DNA from: Acephala macrosclerotiorum
Lineage: Eukaryota; Ascomycota; Leotiomycetes; Helotiales; Mollisiaceae
Direction of reading: 5' to 3'
Assembly: GCA_014904845.1 (NCBI GenBank)
Contig: MU119227.1
Span: 248,001 to 312,000, forward strand
DNA: 64,000 nt
The notes under the pieces are model-generated. The model did not search any database. It was given only the letters and a program-made list of their open reading frames with translations, and was not told where the DNA came from. Both the position numbers and the translations under genes were made by a program. Below are positions 24,874-36,821 of this stretch, one piece after another; the stretch's first letter is position 1; each line of letters opens with the position of its first letter.

Positions 24874-26244
24874 ATGTCAAGCAGGATCCGTGACTGGGGA
24901 TATGCCCCAGGATGCTTTCCAACGTGTCCAAGGAACTCCGTATTGGATGTACCTGGTAGGTCTTTATCGATTATTCGAACAGAAGGTTCGATACTGATGG
25001 TCTAAGGGGCCAAGGTTGGGCAAGTCGACATCAACGAGGGGTCTGATGTGCATACCGGGATCACAGTCATATTCCCTCGAGGTCTCAAGGACATCGTCTA
25101 TGTGCCTTGCCATGCAGCAGTTCATGATATGAATGCCGCCGGAGAATGGACAGGCGTCCACCAGATACGGGAGTGGGGATTGACTAGAGCTGTAAGTTGG
25201 ACGACCCCCAACTGCCAACGCACGGTTCACTAAAACATGCATAGCCGATTGCGTTCACCAACACCATGAGCGTTGGGGAAGTCTAAGATTCTATCTGGCG
25301 ATGGTGTCTAAACCAGATGGACCAAGACGGTATCACCGACCTAGACCAAGTCAAATTCTACGGATTTCCTGCAGTCAGCGAAACATTCAATGGCTTGTTG
25401 AACGATATCCGTCGTCCAGCGATCACCGACGAGCATGTTTTGACGGCTATCAGAAATGTCGAAACGCAAAAAGACGTCCTGGAAGGAAATCATGGAGGAG
25501 GGACTGGAATGAGAAGTCACGGGTTCAAAGCCGGTACTGGGACTAGTTCGAGGATACTCAAGGGTGAAAATGAGAAGGAGTACACGCTTGGTGTCATTGT
25601 GCAGAATAATTATGGTAGCCCGGGAGATTTGCAGATTGATGGTGTTCCTGTTGGCAAGATGTTGTGGTCGAAGAAAGCACAGAGTAAGGTCGATGTACCC
25701 CCGGTTCCAGCAGCCGGAAAAGCAGTTGAAGGAAGTAAGGATTCTGATATCTAGAACGCGAGCTTTGCTGATCTGAATACTAGGTTGTCTCGTCCTGATC
25801 ATCACCGATGCACCACTCCTCCCGCATCAACTCCAGCGGATAGCCCAGCGTGCTGGCATGGGCTTGTCGCAAGTTTCTAGCCATGGCGTTGGTCGACATT
25901 TCAGTGGAGAATTCTTCATGGCACTTCCGACTGGAAACAAGCCAGAAGCACCCGCCAATTGGGATGGAATGACAAGTTTGCCTCCAGCCTTAGAGGTGGA
26001 ATCCTTGCAAGCTGTCAAGAGCGTGGTGCTAGACATGCTATTTGTAGCTACAGCCGAAGCTACCGAAGAAGCTGCCCTCGATGCTATGACTTCGGCTGAA
26101 ACGATGACTGGGTTTCGAGGTTTTCGAACTGAAGCCCTACCCCGCGAGGAGGTTGAGGTACTGCTCAAGAAACATGGAAGAGGCTGTTCAAAGGGGGAAG
26201 ACATGTCATCTGGTAAAACGCAGGAGAATCGCCATGGCATATAG
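24874..26244 (+). pseudogene. Family S58 (DmpA-like) aminopeptidase gene with one nonsense codon
   Basis: Join(24874..24955, 25007..25191, 25245..25734, 25784..26244), 405 sense codons including one stop. S58 peptidases (DmpA, beta-peptidyl aminopeptidases) are self-processing N-terminal nucleophile enzymes that remove N-terminal residues from small peptides. Landmarks in order: MSSRIRDWGYAPG, NSVLDVPGAKVGQVDI, VHTGITVIFPRG, GEWTGVHQIREWGL, IAFTNTMSVGEV, FYGFPAVSETFNGLLNDI, EGNHGGGTGM, GFKAGTGTSSRIL (nucleophile region), NNYGSPGDLQIDGVPVG, and VLIITDAPLLPHQLQRIAQR. Introns of 51, 53 and 49 nt are all canonical. TAA at 25284-25286 (codon 103) interrupts the segment where the family usually has Tyr-Asp after SVGxV. 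Everything else is in frame, so the loss is recent or the base is an error. Confidence 0.8.
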
Positions 26245-26328
26245 CGAAATGGAGGGCAAGAAGACAAAAGTAGGCATCAAATTTACTTCATAGCTTAAAA
26301 CAACTTGCTATCCTTCCCCTTTACCACC

Positions 26329-26928
26329 TCAATCAAAATCAGGCATCACCTCATACTTCTCAATCCCCTCCACCCTAACGCCATCAACCCCATGCACCCA
26401 ATTATTCCTCTGCTTGACGAACCACTCCTGCCTCGGCCTCAACAACCCCTCATGCAAACTAAAATCATCCACAGTCCCGATCCTCAAAATTTTTACTCCA
26501 GGAAACCCACTCCCAATTCGATACATCAACGTCCCGCAAGTGGAACAAAAGTAATTGGTCATCTTGTTTCCTTTTCTGAAAGTGGTTACTGATTGACCGA
26601 ATTCTGTCAGGTTGGATTGTCCGCGGAGGTGTTTGACATAGGCGTCGGAGATGATGAAGTTGGAGGCAAACATTGAAGCGGTTATTTTGTGGCAGTCGGC
26701 GCAGTTGCAGACGAAGGATCCGACTAGGCCGGGGCCTTTTGTTGGCTGGGATGTGGTGTTAGAGGAATGTAGGCTGATAATTTGTGGGTGTTTTGGACTT
26801 ACGAAAGCTAGTTGCACGGCACCGCAGAAGCATGTTGCTGTTGCTTCATTTTCGGTGGACCAGCCGTCAGTGGCAACGCCGGCTCGAGGGAAGTTGGTTT
26901 TGTTGTTGGCGGCGCTGGAGGTAGTCAT
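26329..26928 (-). CDS. GFA / CENP-V-domain zinc protein
   Basis: Complement(join(26329..26745, 26803..26928)), 180 residues. The GFA fold binds zinc through cysteines; members include a glutathione-dependent formaldehyde-activating enzyme, but most fungal copies are uncharacterised. Visible ligands are C33 and C35 (TCFCG), C55, C57 and C60 (VCNCADCHK) and C109 and C112 (FCSTCG). A 57 nt intron (GTAAGT donor, CTAAC branch, CAG acceptor) lies after AVQLAF. It is a multiple of three, so an unspliced reading would look open but would insert 19 residues into the fold. The gene is intact between two decayed regions. It starts 684 bases past the end of the S58 gene on the opposite strand. Confidence 0.88.
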   Translation of the reverse strand: MTTSSAANNKTNFPRAGVATDGWSTENEATATCFCGAVQLAFVSPKHPQIISLHSSNTTSQPTKGPGLVGSFVCNCADCHKITASMFASNFIISDAYVKHLRGQSNLTEFGQSVTTFRKGNKMTNYFCSTCGTLMYRIGSGFPGVKILRIGTVDDFSLHEGLLRPRQEWFVKQRNNWVHGVDGVRVEGIEKYEVMPDFD

Positions 26929-28379
26929 CGCTGTAACTTTTTTACGGAGGGATTTCCTTCGGTGCGAGGAGACTTTCGAGGTTGAGATGTTGACCGATTT
27001 TGATCACGATGAGACTGATGAGCAGACTGCGGAACGCGGAAAGCATGCACTGTGAAGGACAAAGACAAAAATGTTAGATGATGAGTAAGATGTGAGTGGT
27101 GGAAAACAGCAAATTTGTCAAGAAGATGTGAATGATGGTTTAAAAGAGAGCTTGACGGGTCCCTTTTATACAATATACCTGGACTTTGGAACTGTAATAT
27201 GACCCTTGCTCATCAACGCGTCCTTCGTGTCCTCTGCCAATGACTAAAGACATTTGCGTAGATCAATTGAGGTCCCCTTGATACTCTCATACTGTCAGGA
27301 CATTCGGAACGAGCGAAATGAGCAATAAAAATGACGTACCGACGACGGTTATCTTGTAATGACTGGAATATCTCTATGCGAAGTACTTGCACTGAGAAGG
27401 TCTTTACCGGATTAGGCAACGCTTACCTGATTTGGACAGTGCCTGAGCTGCAGCAGAGCTTGATTTTGTGGTTTGTAATCTTGCCGCATGCTAACTCGTA
27501 ACCAAGGGACGAATCATGAAAGAGGCGTCGACCCTTCAAAGTGAGAGGCTCTTGAGCGGGGGTATGGGCGGGGTAATGAGCACGTGATTTTGAGGACCGA
27601 TTCTCGATGGAGGGTGTACTGGTAGTAGACACGATCACTTGAAGAATGCAAAGTCTAGCCTTCTTGTCTTGCTAAATTTTGAAAACCCGGTCATGCATTT
27701 TGACCTTGAAGTATTGTTGAGCAATATTTTGGTGGAGGACGACAAGTGAGCTCTCATCAGCACGTCTTCAGCGGGACGGGATGTTGATATCTCAGATCCG
27801 TTCGCATCTCCCATGCGAACCTCTCCCTTCTCCACATCATTTTCGAAAAAGAGGCTTCAGATCTTTACTCGGTGAAGCGACAAACGAGCGGTGAATCGTG
27901 ACTGGTGGTGTCCCGAGATAAGGTGCGATTGGAAGTCTAAACGAACATCAACAGTCGTGGTGCGAAACAGACGAAGTCGGATAAATGAGGTTGGATTCAT
28001 GCAATGCCGGCGTCTCCGGGAAAGGAAAGGAAACATATTAGAGTTACATGGTGGTAGATGGGAAACAGGAATTGAGAAGGAAAAATTTGCTCGCCGAGTA
28101 GGAGGTACAGTACAAGTACAGGAATGTTGAAGGTCAGCCTGTGACATGTGATTACAAAGTCCCCGCCTGTAAAAATGATGGAAATATAATCGCCAGCGAT
28201 GGAAAAAGGAATGAAGATTAGTTGCCTGACGCCAGGTCAGACGAGGCAGGAAACAATCGCGCGAAGATTAGAAAGACTTAACCAGCCAAAGCAGAACTTT
28301 TGATCCCATCCCTCCCGTTTTCTCCAAAAGTATGATCATGTCGTCGTACATCCACCCTGCGTCGGTGTTGTCTTTGCCC
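26929..28379. other. Intergenic, no supported gene
   Basis: The part next to 26928 is the likely promoter of the GFA gene. Short frames elsewhere overlap on both strands without any domain. Confidence 0.4.
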
Positions 28380-29242
28380 TCAGTGACGCCGAATAGAGCG
28401 AGTGCCATAGCTGGTCGCTGCTTCATAAGCACGGGCTTGCTGCTCATATGTTTCATATCTTGGGAGACCCAAACGCATTCGCTCCTCGGGGGAGTCTTCT
28501 CGGAGGAAGCGCTGCGTGGTCGGGGAATGGGGTTGCATGCCGTACGTGCTTTGCTGAGGAGGTGTGGATGGCCGTTGGGCGGAGTACTCATCCTCTTCAC
28601 CACCAAAGTCTGTTCCTCCCTGTGAGGCATAGTATGCGTCTTCTTCTTCGCCGTACCCCCCAGTTGGATGTGACGAGCCGTATGTCTCGGTAGAAGAGTG
28701 GCGACACTTGTCTGCAACAGGGTACTGCTCTTGACCAGAATGGACTGGATCACGCTGGGTTGTAGCTACTCCTGTGCGTCCTGCTTGGTCGTCGTCGAAG
28801 TCGAGCTCACGATCGTAAGTATCTGTGTTGTAGATTGGAGCCGCTGGGAGAAGGTACGTTTGGCTTCGGCTTTGTGCTTGGTGCGTGGAATATTGGATGA
28901 GGTTGGCAGGTTCTTGGTATGTGACCGCCGTATGCGCGAGACTGCTGTTGGTATGGTACGTGACGTAGCCAGCAGCAGAATTGTCTCTGTATTGATATTC
29001 TTCGGCGACTGGCGCCGGGTATGTATGGTTTCGAAGGAGCCGATTCGAGGAGTGTCGAAGATACGCTGAGCCAGCAGCGGCAGATGTGGTAGTTCGAGCG
29101 AGACCAATGGATTGGTAGGTGCCACTACTGAGGGATTCATTAGCAATAGATTGTTAGCAAGAAGATTGGGAAAATACCTGTAGACCGAAGGAGTGGACCC
29201 GTTGAGGTTCTCCAACGACGAGGTGGTTGAGTTGGGTGCCAT
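28380..29242 (-). CDS. Tyr/Ser/Gln-rich disordered protein, unknown function
   Basis: Complement(join(28380..29127, 29178..29242)), 270 residues. Exon 1 (MAPNSTTSSLENLNGSTPSV) ends at a canonical donor GTATTT. A 50 nt intron with a GCTAATG branch-like site and CTCAG acceptor leads into an exon open for 249 codons. That exon is rich in Tyr, Ser, Thr and Gln, with acidic patches (GGYGEEEDAYYASQGG, GGEEDEYSAQRP) and an Arg-rich end (GTRSIRRH). There is no signal peptide or membrane span. The frame has no internal ATG-rich start, so it is easily missed, and competing frames on both strands look longer but have worse composition. No family recognised; a disordered nuclear or scaffold role is conceivable. 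Confidence 0.6.
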
Positions 29243-32200
29243 AGTGGCTTGAATCGTTAGACCCGTGATCAGGGGAGCGGATAAGAGTAATCGGCGCGTT
29301 TGCGAGGACTGAACTTGAAGAAAGCTCTGAGGAAAGGAAGGGATGGAAGTGGGTGGCCAGCGAGTGTGTGCGGTTCGTGAATTGGACAGAACCAGAACGT
29401 CGAGCTGCTATCGAGGAAGCAATATGATTCAAAGACCGGGTGCGACGAAGTGTCAATGAGTGCCTAAGACTACTGCTAACAAGTTTGTTGTCTAGAAATG
29501 AACGGTCGCGATATGATTAAGGTATACTAGGAGGATGAAGAACATAGATGATGGCCAGAAGAGTGCGCAGAAGACCCCCTTTTATCATGGTCGTCCTGGT
29601 ACGCGCAATATTCCCAAAATACATCATGAAACCGCTAAAAAAATCTCTTCAACAAGGCATCCAGACTAAAGAAAATAGAGAAAGGCCTTGATAGCCGAGG
29701 AAGATACTGTTTAATGGTGGTCGCTTGTCTTCTCAGCCACGCTTTTAGAAGCTTTGCAGCCTTGTGCGAACCATCGTGATATGGCAAGCCCGTTACTCGT
29801 GATAGAAGTTGAACAGGTTGCTGCTAAGTTAGGGGACACAAGCAAAATCAAGCACGATGTGATCGGACAGCTCATAGACGCCGAGAAGCATTTTGGGTTT
29901 CCACTACTGGTGCATTCCTGCACTTGTGATTGGCGATCTAATTCAACTAGAGTGGTTCATCTAATTGTATGCCTATTTTCTTTGCTTTTGACACCTTTGG
30001 CGGGGAACAATTCCGAGATACGCAGCAAGAGTGCAAGAAAATCAAGATGAAGAAAGTACCCAGAGATCGAGTTACCAAGAACGTGGTTGCGCGGCAGGTC
30101 CCTTTCCTTCTAGCGCAAGCCGTAGAACATATTGAAAGCGTTGAACATGTTTCAGATCAGTACACAAAGATGGCTTGACATATCCGAGTGGCAAATAGCG
30201 AGGTAGATGTAAGCAAAAGGGAAATGAACGATTGTAGCACCCTGAATTCAAGAGCTCACTCGCAACACTGCTCAGGGATACAAATAAAGCTCCTTTTGAA
30301 CCATGCTTCTTCTTCTTTGCAGCTGAAGTTGAAACAGACAGGCCATGGGATATTCTGCACATTGTCCTCCCTCCTTTTTGTCTAAAGTGATGTCGAAGTA
30401 GAGGAGAGGAGGTTGAATGAGCTAAAGAGTAGAACCCAGCCAATGAAGCGCACTAGAAACCGAGAGGTCCGAGCTCCACTTTGGTCTTGACCCACGACGC
30501 GACCTTGAAGTCTCGCAGCTATTTTCGTCTTCTTGGCATGTTGTCCTCTCTTCGGTGCTCTGCCGTGAGGCAGAGCCGTTCTATGTGTCCAGGTTGTCAA
30601 TACCATGCCGCACGACTCCTTTCTTAACTGCGAAGGACGACACGGCATGCCATGGTATGCACCGAGCGACATCAAATCTTCTCTGCTCTTGGAACGCGAC
30701 GCGGTGCAAGCCTCACGAGCAAACACAACGGCGACGACCCACCACCGGCAGGTTCGCATGATGATCAAGACACCGCATGGTGAAGGACTGCATGGTGAAG
30801 GACTGCATGGGGTACAGGCTGCGTCGGATACGGCTTCGAGGCTGCTGGATGGCGCTTTTTGGCCTAGTATCTGATGGGAAACTGATGGGATCTCAACAAA
30901 CCCCTCGACGTTTGGATTCGCCACCATGCATCCCTCAGGCAGCAGCACGGCACGGTGAACGCCTCCGACATCACCCATAACGTCGAAGTCGTCACGAGCT
31001 GGCCCAGGTCTGCGACGCAGTCTACACACACAGCGGGCAGGAAACGACTTGTCAAATATCAGTACATTGTCGAACCATTCTCACATTAGGGCCGTATCGC
31101 AATAATCCTATCGTGGGACAGGCCATGAGGTTTTGCGTAGGCGATCCTTCTGTCGACCTCCTTCTTTTCCTGCAATTGTGTCGGCAACTAAGACATATGC
31201 GTTGGCAGACGCCTGTGACATCAACGCAACCATTCTGCAGTCGTCGTTCTTCGAAGGAGCATTAAGGAACTGGAGAGGCTTTCTGCAAGTGTTTCAGCAG
31301 CAAGAAGGCAAACAAGGAGTCTCCCATGGCCCAATTATCCCCAGTAAGAGTATTCTTGCAGCTCGGGTCAGGAACCAAACGTTTCGGCTGCCAGTACAGC
31401 GCGTATTCTGCCTACCTCTTTGCTTCTACCACCAGCCTTGTGTTCTCGGAGTTTCCGGCAGACTGGAAGGTTATGTTACCCCTTCGTGGTTTTCACACGT
31501 CCAACCTTGTCGCGACGTAACAGACTCGTGGCTGCCGAGCAATTCCCTCTGTTTAGGATGGGACTTTCCCTAATTGCGCCCCTAAATGGTAGCTGGGCTT
31601 CTCTAGAATACATTAATTTTGGTATTCGTCCCGATTGGCAGAGTAGTTTATGTCTTATTTCCGATTTCTACAGGCCGTAGTTGGACAGTGGACTCCGAAA
31701 AGAGAGTACGCATCTCTCGAGTCGATTCTTGCTTCCTTGTAACGCCCCACCTAGCCTACGATACTTTCTCGTCATTTAATATGCGACTAAAATTCTCCAC
31801 CTCAGCACAAAGCTTGTAGAAATGTGTGCAGTACATCTCCTGGCTGGGATCCGACCTTCAATCGTGAGTGCTGGACCATGCATTGCATTTTTGGCGGCGG
31901 CGGGCGACCGTCTGCTGGTCCTTGGCAGTTTTGGCGTATTCGGACAAATGACGAGTGTTAGGACCTGATGCAGGGGCACCATTGCAATCTGCATCTCTAG
32001 GTCCAATAATCCCAGATCGAAGTATTCCAGAAGGCCACAGTAGCACAATTCGACGGGGCAATGCCTCATCACCATCTCCTTGTCATACCTTGTGTCCCGA
32101 GCCCAGGGTGTGTTCTCCTTACACAGCGCCATCACGATGGTGCTGTTCCTGGCAAGAGCTTTCGCGACATTTTGCTATTCTGCTCGAGCTGCTCGAACCT

Positions 32201-35200
32201 ATACGCCATGAGATTTTGTGGCAGACAAGCCATACTTACGATTCTTAGCATTACACGTCTCCTAGTGAGTGTGACGACCCTCAGAGCAGCAGATCTAATT
32301 GGGTAGTACGTCCGGAGTCCCTCCGCATCTCTACGCTCTGATTCGGAGAGTCTCTCTAAGTTTCCAGCCGTCAGACTTGACCGTTGCAATCTGCCTTACA
32401 CCCGCGCATTTTAAAAGCACGACATGTGATAGGCTCATTCCAATGCTTCTGTGATATAACCGAGTCTCACGAGCATAAAAATCTCGGACGATATTGACTG
32501 CGAAATTCAAGGCGAACGCCTCCAGGGCTTACGAGCAGAATGAAATCTATTGAAGAAGCCACCCGCGCAGTCCGTTTTTGTGACAGGTAATATTACAAGG
32601 ATTTCAAAAGCACGAGACCATTGTCTCAATGTCCTGAAGAATTCTCAGACTTCCTTCTCCGCCATCTTAAATGCAAGGCTTACGAGGCGCGAGTGCCCAG
32701 ACCATCAAGAACTCATTCCTTCTGGGATACGCTGGGCTTTGAAGCTTTTGGTACCACTGCGTGTATCTTCTCCTTCATTGACTCAATGTCTTGGCCTGGG
32801 GAATCCGCCTTTGAGGTTGTAGGAACTCCACAAGCTATCGCATCGTAGCGTTGACGGTCTTCGAGGAATCTGCCCATCATGGTGCTGCCGGCTGATCGTA
32901 GTGGCTCACGGAGACGACCACTAACAGCGCTGTAGAGGTTAGCGCTCCATACAATCTTTGATATTATCATCGGTTCATACCCATCGATTGACGCAGCCAC
33001 CGCCCTCAAAGATGTGAGCGAGGTGGATGTTATAGCGGTCATGGTGGAAGTTATGATGAGGCCTAAGACCCAAGTGGCGAGCGAGAGTGTTGAGAAAGCG
33101 TTGATCAAAGGCTGAAGACGATAATCTTGAGAAGATGTTGCAGCTTGGCGTGGGCAGTTTCAAACGTGGATCTTGGTAATAGTCAATTGACGTGGCAAGG
33201 TTGATGTCCGACAGTCAAAGCTAGAGACGATGCTCTGCAGGTCGTTTGACGAGGGCAACTCTCATTTTAACATCACTTCTTCTTTGACCGCACCGGGAAG
33301 ACATGAGAGTCTCGTGAGTCTGGAGTTCCACTTCCTTATACACCAATCTCCACAAAGTCAAAACGCCAATTCATGCAGCCTGCAAGGGCACTGGTGGTGT
33401 GGATGGTGTTGATGGGCATGCATATGCAAAGATATCCCGATCCAAGCCAATGGGTTTCCAACTTTATGCTTGAAAGATTATTGTCGATTCGTCATCGGAC
33501 GACGACGAAGCAGCGGTGACTGCCCAAATTCACACCCTCGATCTCAAATCAGAGGAAATTTGCAAGTGTTCATTTCCTCACTGCAGACACTATCAGGTGA
33601 GGTTGCATCACGGACAGACGGGTTTCATTCACCTGTGTTACCCCTTCTTGTCAGCATGAACGGTTCGACCAATGGAGAGCTTTTGCTTAGCAAAACCAAC
33701 AAAATCCCCCTGTTCTGTTTAGAAGGCTGTCTTGCAGACCGACGTTTCCCTCGTCTTCTCCAAAAAGTAGGGCTGCAGACAACCAGGGAAATGAGGCTCA
33801 AGTAATATAACTTGCGCCTAAAAGGCGTGCGCTTTGACAAATGACCTGCACGCGCAATCCTTTTGGGAAGAGCACGCATGCGTGGACCCAAATCCCGAGC
33901 CCGGCCAGTCGGGAGGGAAGGACAACCCGTAGGGAAGGACAACCCGTCACCTCCTTTTCAAGCTTGAAGATTGACATTTACCGATTCCTTGGCCGTGGAG
34001 GACATCGAAGCCGAAGCGAGCCTTGTCCACCCTATCCACACAATCACAACCCCCACGTCGCTCGTTGGGCGTTTAAGGATTTCTATGCCTAATGGCACTC
34101 TATCCAAATCAACACTCCTCCAACTGGTCGCGGGGAAATGGCATCATGTTCCCCTGAATGCAGATCCCTACCGAGTTCATTCTGTCCTGCTTTTCAGGTT
34201 CAGGCGGTCAAGGGGCATGGTTGCACTCTCCGCAGGTCCCAGCCTTGGGAGCGTACACCCCCCTCTCTCCATCATCACACCCTCACAACTCGACCTTTTC
34301 CTTCACCGAAATAATGACATGTTCCTTCGCTAGGTCCGTTCCCGCTCTCGCGAGAGATAGATCCTCGTTATCCCAGGATACCCGCACGTGTCAGACTGCG
34401 CTCTTGAACACGGGAGGTACTTTGATACATAACGGATACTAGGTAGCAGGAGAGCGATGGCCGCAGCCCGCACACGCAACCTCGATCTCTGGAAATCGTC
34501 AATGCACGACATATTTTGGTTTATTCGCCATCTCGCAGCGTGAATCGCCGGGCCAGGCGGATGCATCAGAATGTTGGGACGTGGGGTAAAAGATCTGCGC
34601 GTGGGGTTCATCGATCTATTGTTTTGGCTTGCATCCCTGCCCTGTATGAGTAGATGGGGCCCCGGATCCCAAGGTGGTTGTGGAGATTTGGGGTTCACTC
34701 GACCATGGTGGCTCTTTGCTTTTCTCCTTTCAGGTCTCTTATTATCGCTCTTCTGAATCTCCTGAGAATCATTGATGTTGTCTTTTTGGCGGCTAGGATG
34801 CGCTCGCCTTGCTGGCTGAAACAGTGTCATATGCTAGGCTGCTGAAGATTTTTGTCTGGGATCAGGCCAGTAAGGCTCCGTAATGTCGTCTCCAAGCCTG
34901 TTTCTGCGTTGAGACGAATTTCTATAATTCACACTATTGAGAACCAAGACAGATCTGTGGCGTATATTTGGTCAATCAGGGAAGGCTCTGCCAATTACCA
35001 TTGTTGTCCTCTTCGGCGCCTACAGTGAAGTCTAGAAGTAGGCTGGGACTTGAGAAGAAGACCCTCATGATATTTACCATCAATGTCTGCAGAATTCCAT
35101 TGCAATAACCGATTTGTCTCCTGCACCGATTTTAGATTGGACATATTCCGAGTTGAATTCGGACGGAGAATAATTTCTCGAGCCCCGAACACCTGGACAA

Positions 35201-35261
35201 CGAGCCATCCCTCTCTTTCGAACACCAAAAGGGAAAGAGCATCCTCCCTCGCGATTCCTTC
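29243..35261. other. 6 kb gene-poor stretch
   Basis: No intact gene can be supported. Frames between 30382 and 31029, around 31133-31573 and 34330-34830 overlap on both strands. Two small tandem repeats are visible: an 18-mer starting CATGGTGAAGGACTG near 30776-30812, and a 17-mer AGGGAAGGACAACCCGT twice near 33915-33949. A possible gene relic at 32713-33163 is listed separately. Confidence 0.4.
32713..33163 (-). pseudogene. Possible gene relic in two frames, unknown family
   Basis: Two overlapping minus frames read protein-like in succession. The upstream one is SAFDQRFLNTLARHLGLRP then NFHHDRYNIHLAHIFEGGG. The downstream one is GYEPMIISKIVWSANLYSAV then GRFLEDRQRYDAIACGVP, ending at 32713. 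They switch near 33000. I see no splice pair joining them cleanly, so this may be a frameshifted remnant. It may also be chance. Confidence 0.25.
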
Positions 35262-36821
35262 TTAGAATGTAAGATAAGTAAATGCGCGCTGATGCCTTGG
35301 CTTACTATAATACGCATCCAAAAACGCAATATCACTCTCACTCAACGGCTTCCATCCCGTTTGTAAATCCGCCTTCGCCGGATCCACAAACTTGGTCTTA
35401 TACACAATCTTATATCCCAAATACAGCACAATAAACAACGGAACACACAAAAACGTCTCGAAGAAATTCTCCACGGTGGTAGGAGCGCCGATCGGGAACA
35501 AACTGACGTAGAATGTTGAAGCGAGGACAAAGATACTGGTTGTGAAGAGGAACACGCTGTCGAGTGGGAAGAACTTGTTTTTGTATGCGTATTGGAGGGT
35601 GAGAGGGTTGTCGTTTTGAGCTTTGAACGCAGCGCGCATGCGCCAGTTTGTGATGCAGACTGTGATGTAAGCCAGGAAGTACACTGTTGCGGTGACGGAG
35701 GAAAATCAGGTGAAAATCACGGCGCCAGTATTAGAGCAGTTGATGTAGGTGAAGATTGTAGAGAGGGCCATGGCGATGAGGAGCGACATGTAGGGACGAC
35801 CTTTGGAGTCGATTCATCCGAAGATCTTGGCGAACATGTGCATGCGAGCCATGGCTGTTGAGATTCTGGATGAGATATAGAGGGCTTCGGCTCCAATGGC
35901 GCAGAGTCCGATGAGCACGATGACATTCAGGATATCGGGGAGGACTTTTATTCCCGCGTCATTCATTGCGATGACGAATGGTGAGGTAGCGATGGTCGAG
36001 GTCCCGAGGCACTAGAACGGCGATCAGAGTTACGGAGCCGAGATAGAAGATGAATATTCGGATCAGGAGTTGGTTGCAGGCTCGAGGGAGGTTCCAGCGG
36101 GGCATGTCCGCTTCTTCATTTGTGATGTTCATGATCTCTTGACCGCCCGTGGTACCGAATTCGAATTCTGCGAACATCCTGTTGGGAAAGATGTGGATGG
36201 CGAACACGACGACAAGATAGATGGTCATGCATGCCGCCGTAGGTATTGAAGTAGTCCAGTACGAAATAATCGTCTGGAAGATTGCTCCCTCTGCCGCGAC
36301 GACGGTGATCCATCCAAACCATTCGCAGAAGCCTATCCGTTGTCAGAGAATGTTTCGAGTCTTGAGAGGGGTCCAAACTTACCAGTGGCAAATCCTAAAG
36401 CTGGATCAACGAATCGAGCTGCATGGTTGACGAAAGCTCCGGAGGTTGGGAAGATGCAGCATGCCTCGGACATGACTTGCATGACGGTCCAACTCATAGT
36501 ACAGATGAAGGTCCATCCAATATACATGCCAGTGTAGTTACCATACCTCAATGCCTACAACATACCATCAGCATTAAAGTTCTTCAGTGCCCCACAGAAG
36601 TCGAGACTCGCCTTTCCAGTACTAATGAAAATACCAGATCCAATGCATCCTCCAAGACAGATCATTTGAATGTGTCTAGCCTTGAACGTGCGATGCAGAT
36701 CGCCACAATGTTCTTTCACATCTTCACCAGGATAGTCAAGGATTTGTCCATACTCGACAGCGGGCAAACCTACCACGCTGCCATCGGAGACGTTGACCTT
36801 CTCACTGTATTTATTGTCCAT
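35262..36821 (-). pseudogene. Amino-acid permease (YAT-type), broken by a frameshift and two TGA codons
   Basis: Exon 1 is 36612-36821 (70 codons, ending ICLGGCIGSGIFISTGK), exon 2 is 36383-36554 (ALRYGNYTGMYIGWTF...) and exon 3 starts at 36332 (FCEWFGWITVVAAEG...). The order and hydrophobic segments are those of an APC permease. Three lesions are seen. A frameshift lies between about 36010 (VTLIAVLVP) and 35985 (SPFVIAMNDAGIKVL). TGA at 35814-35816 follows FAKIFG, and TGA at 35706-35708 follows SNTGAVIFT. In the intact permease at 8.6-10.4 kb the residue at the second site is Trp (VFNWFVN), so TGG changed to TGA. Intron 1 (36555-36611) has a GC donor. The C-terminal frame is otherwise open to 35262. 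Confidence 0.8.

Noticed and set aside
30382..31029. 215-codon minus-strand frame
   Set aside because: Overlapped by several plus frames, Cys/Ser/Arg-rich without domain; contains the tandem 18-mer repeat; no support as a gene.
35706..35816. Repeat-induced point mutation as cause of the permease TGA codons
   Set aside because: The changed bases are in a CC rather than a CA context on the opposite strand, so the typical signature is absent.
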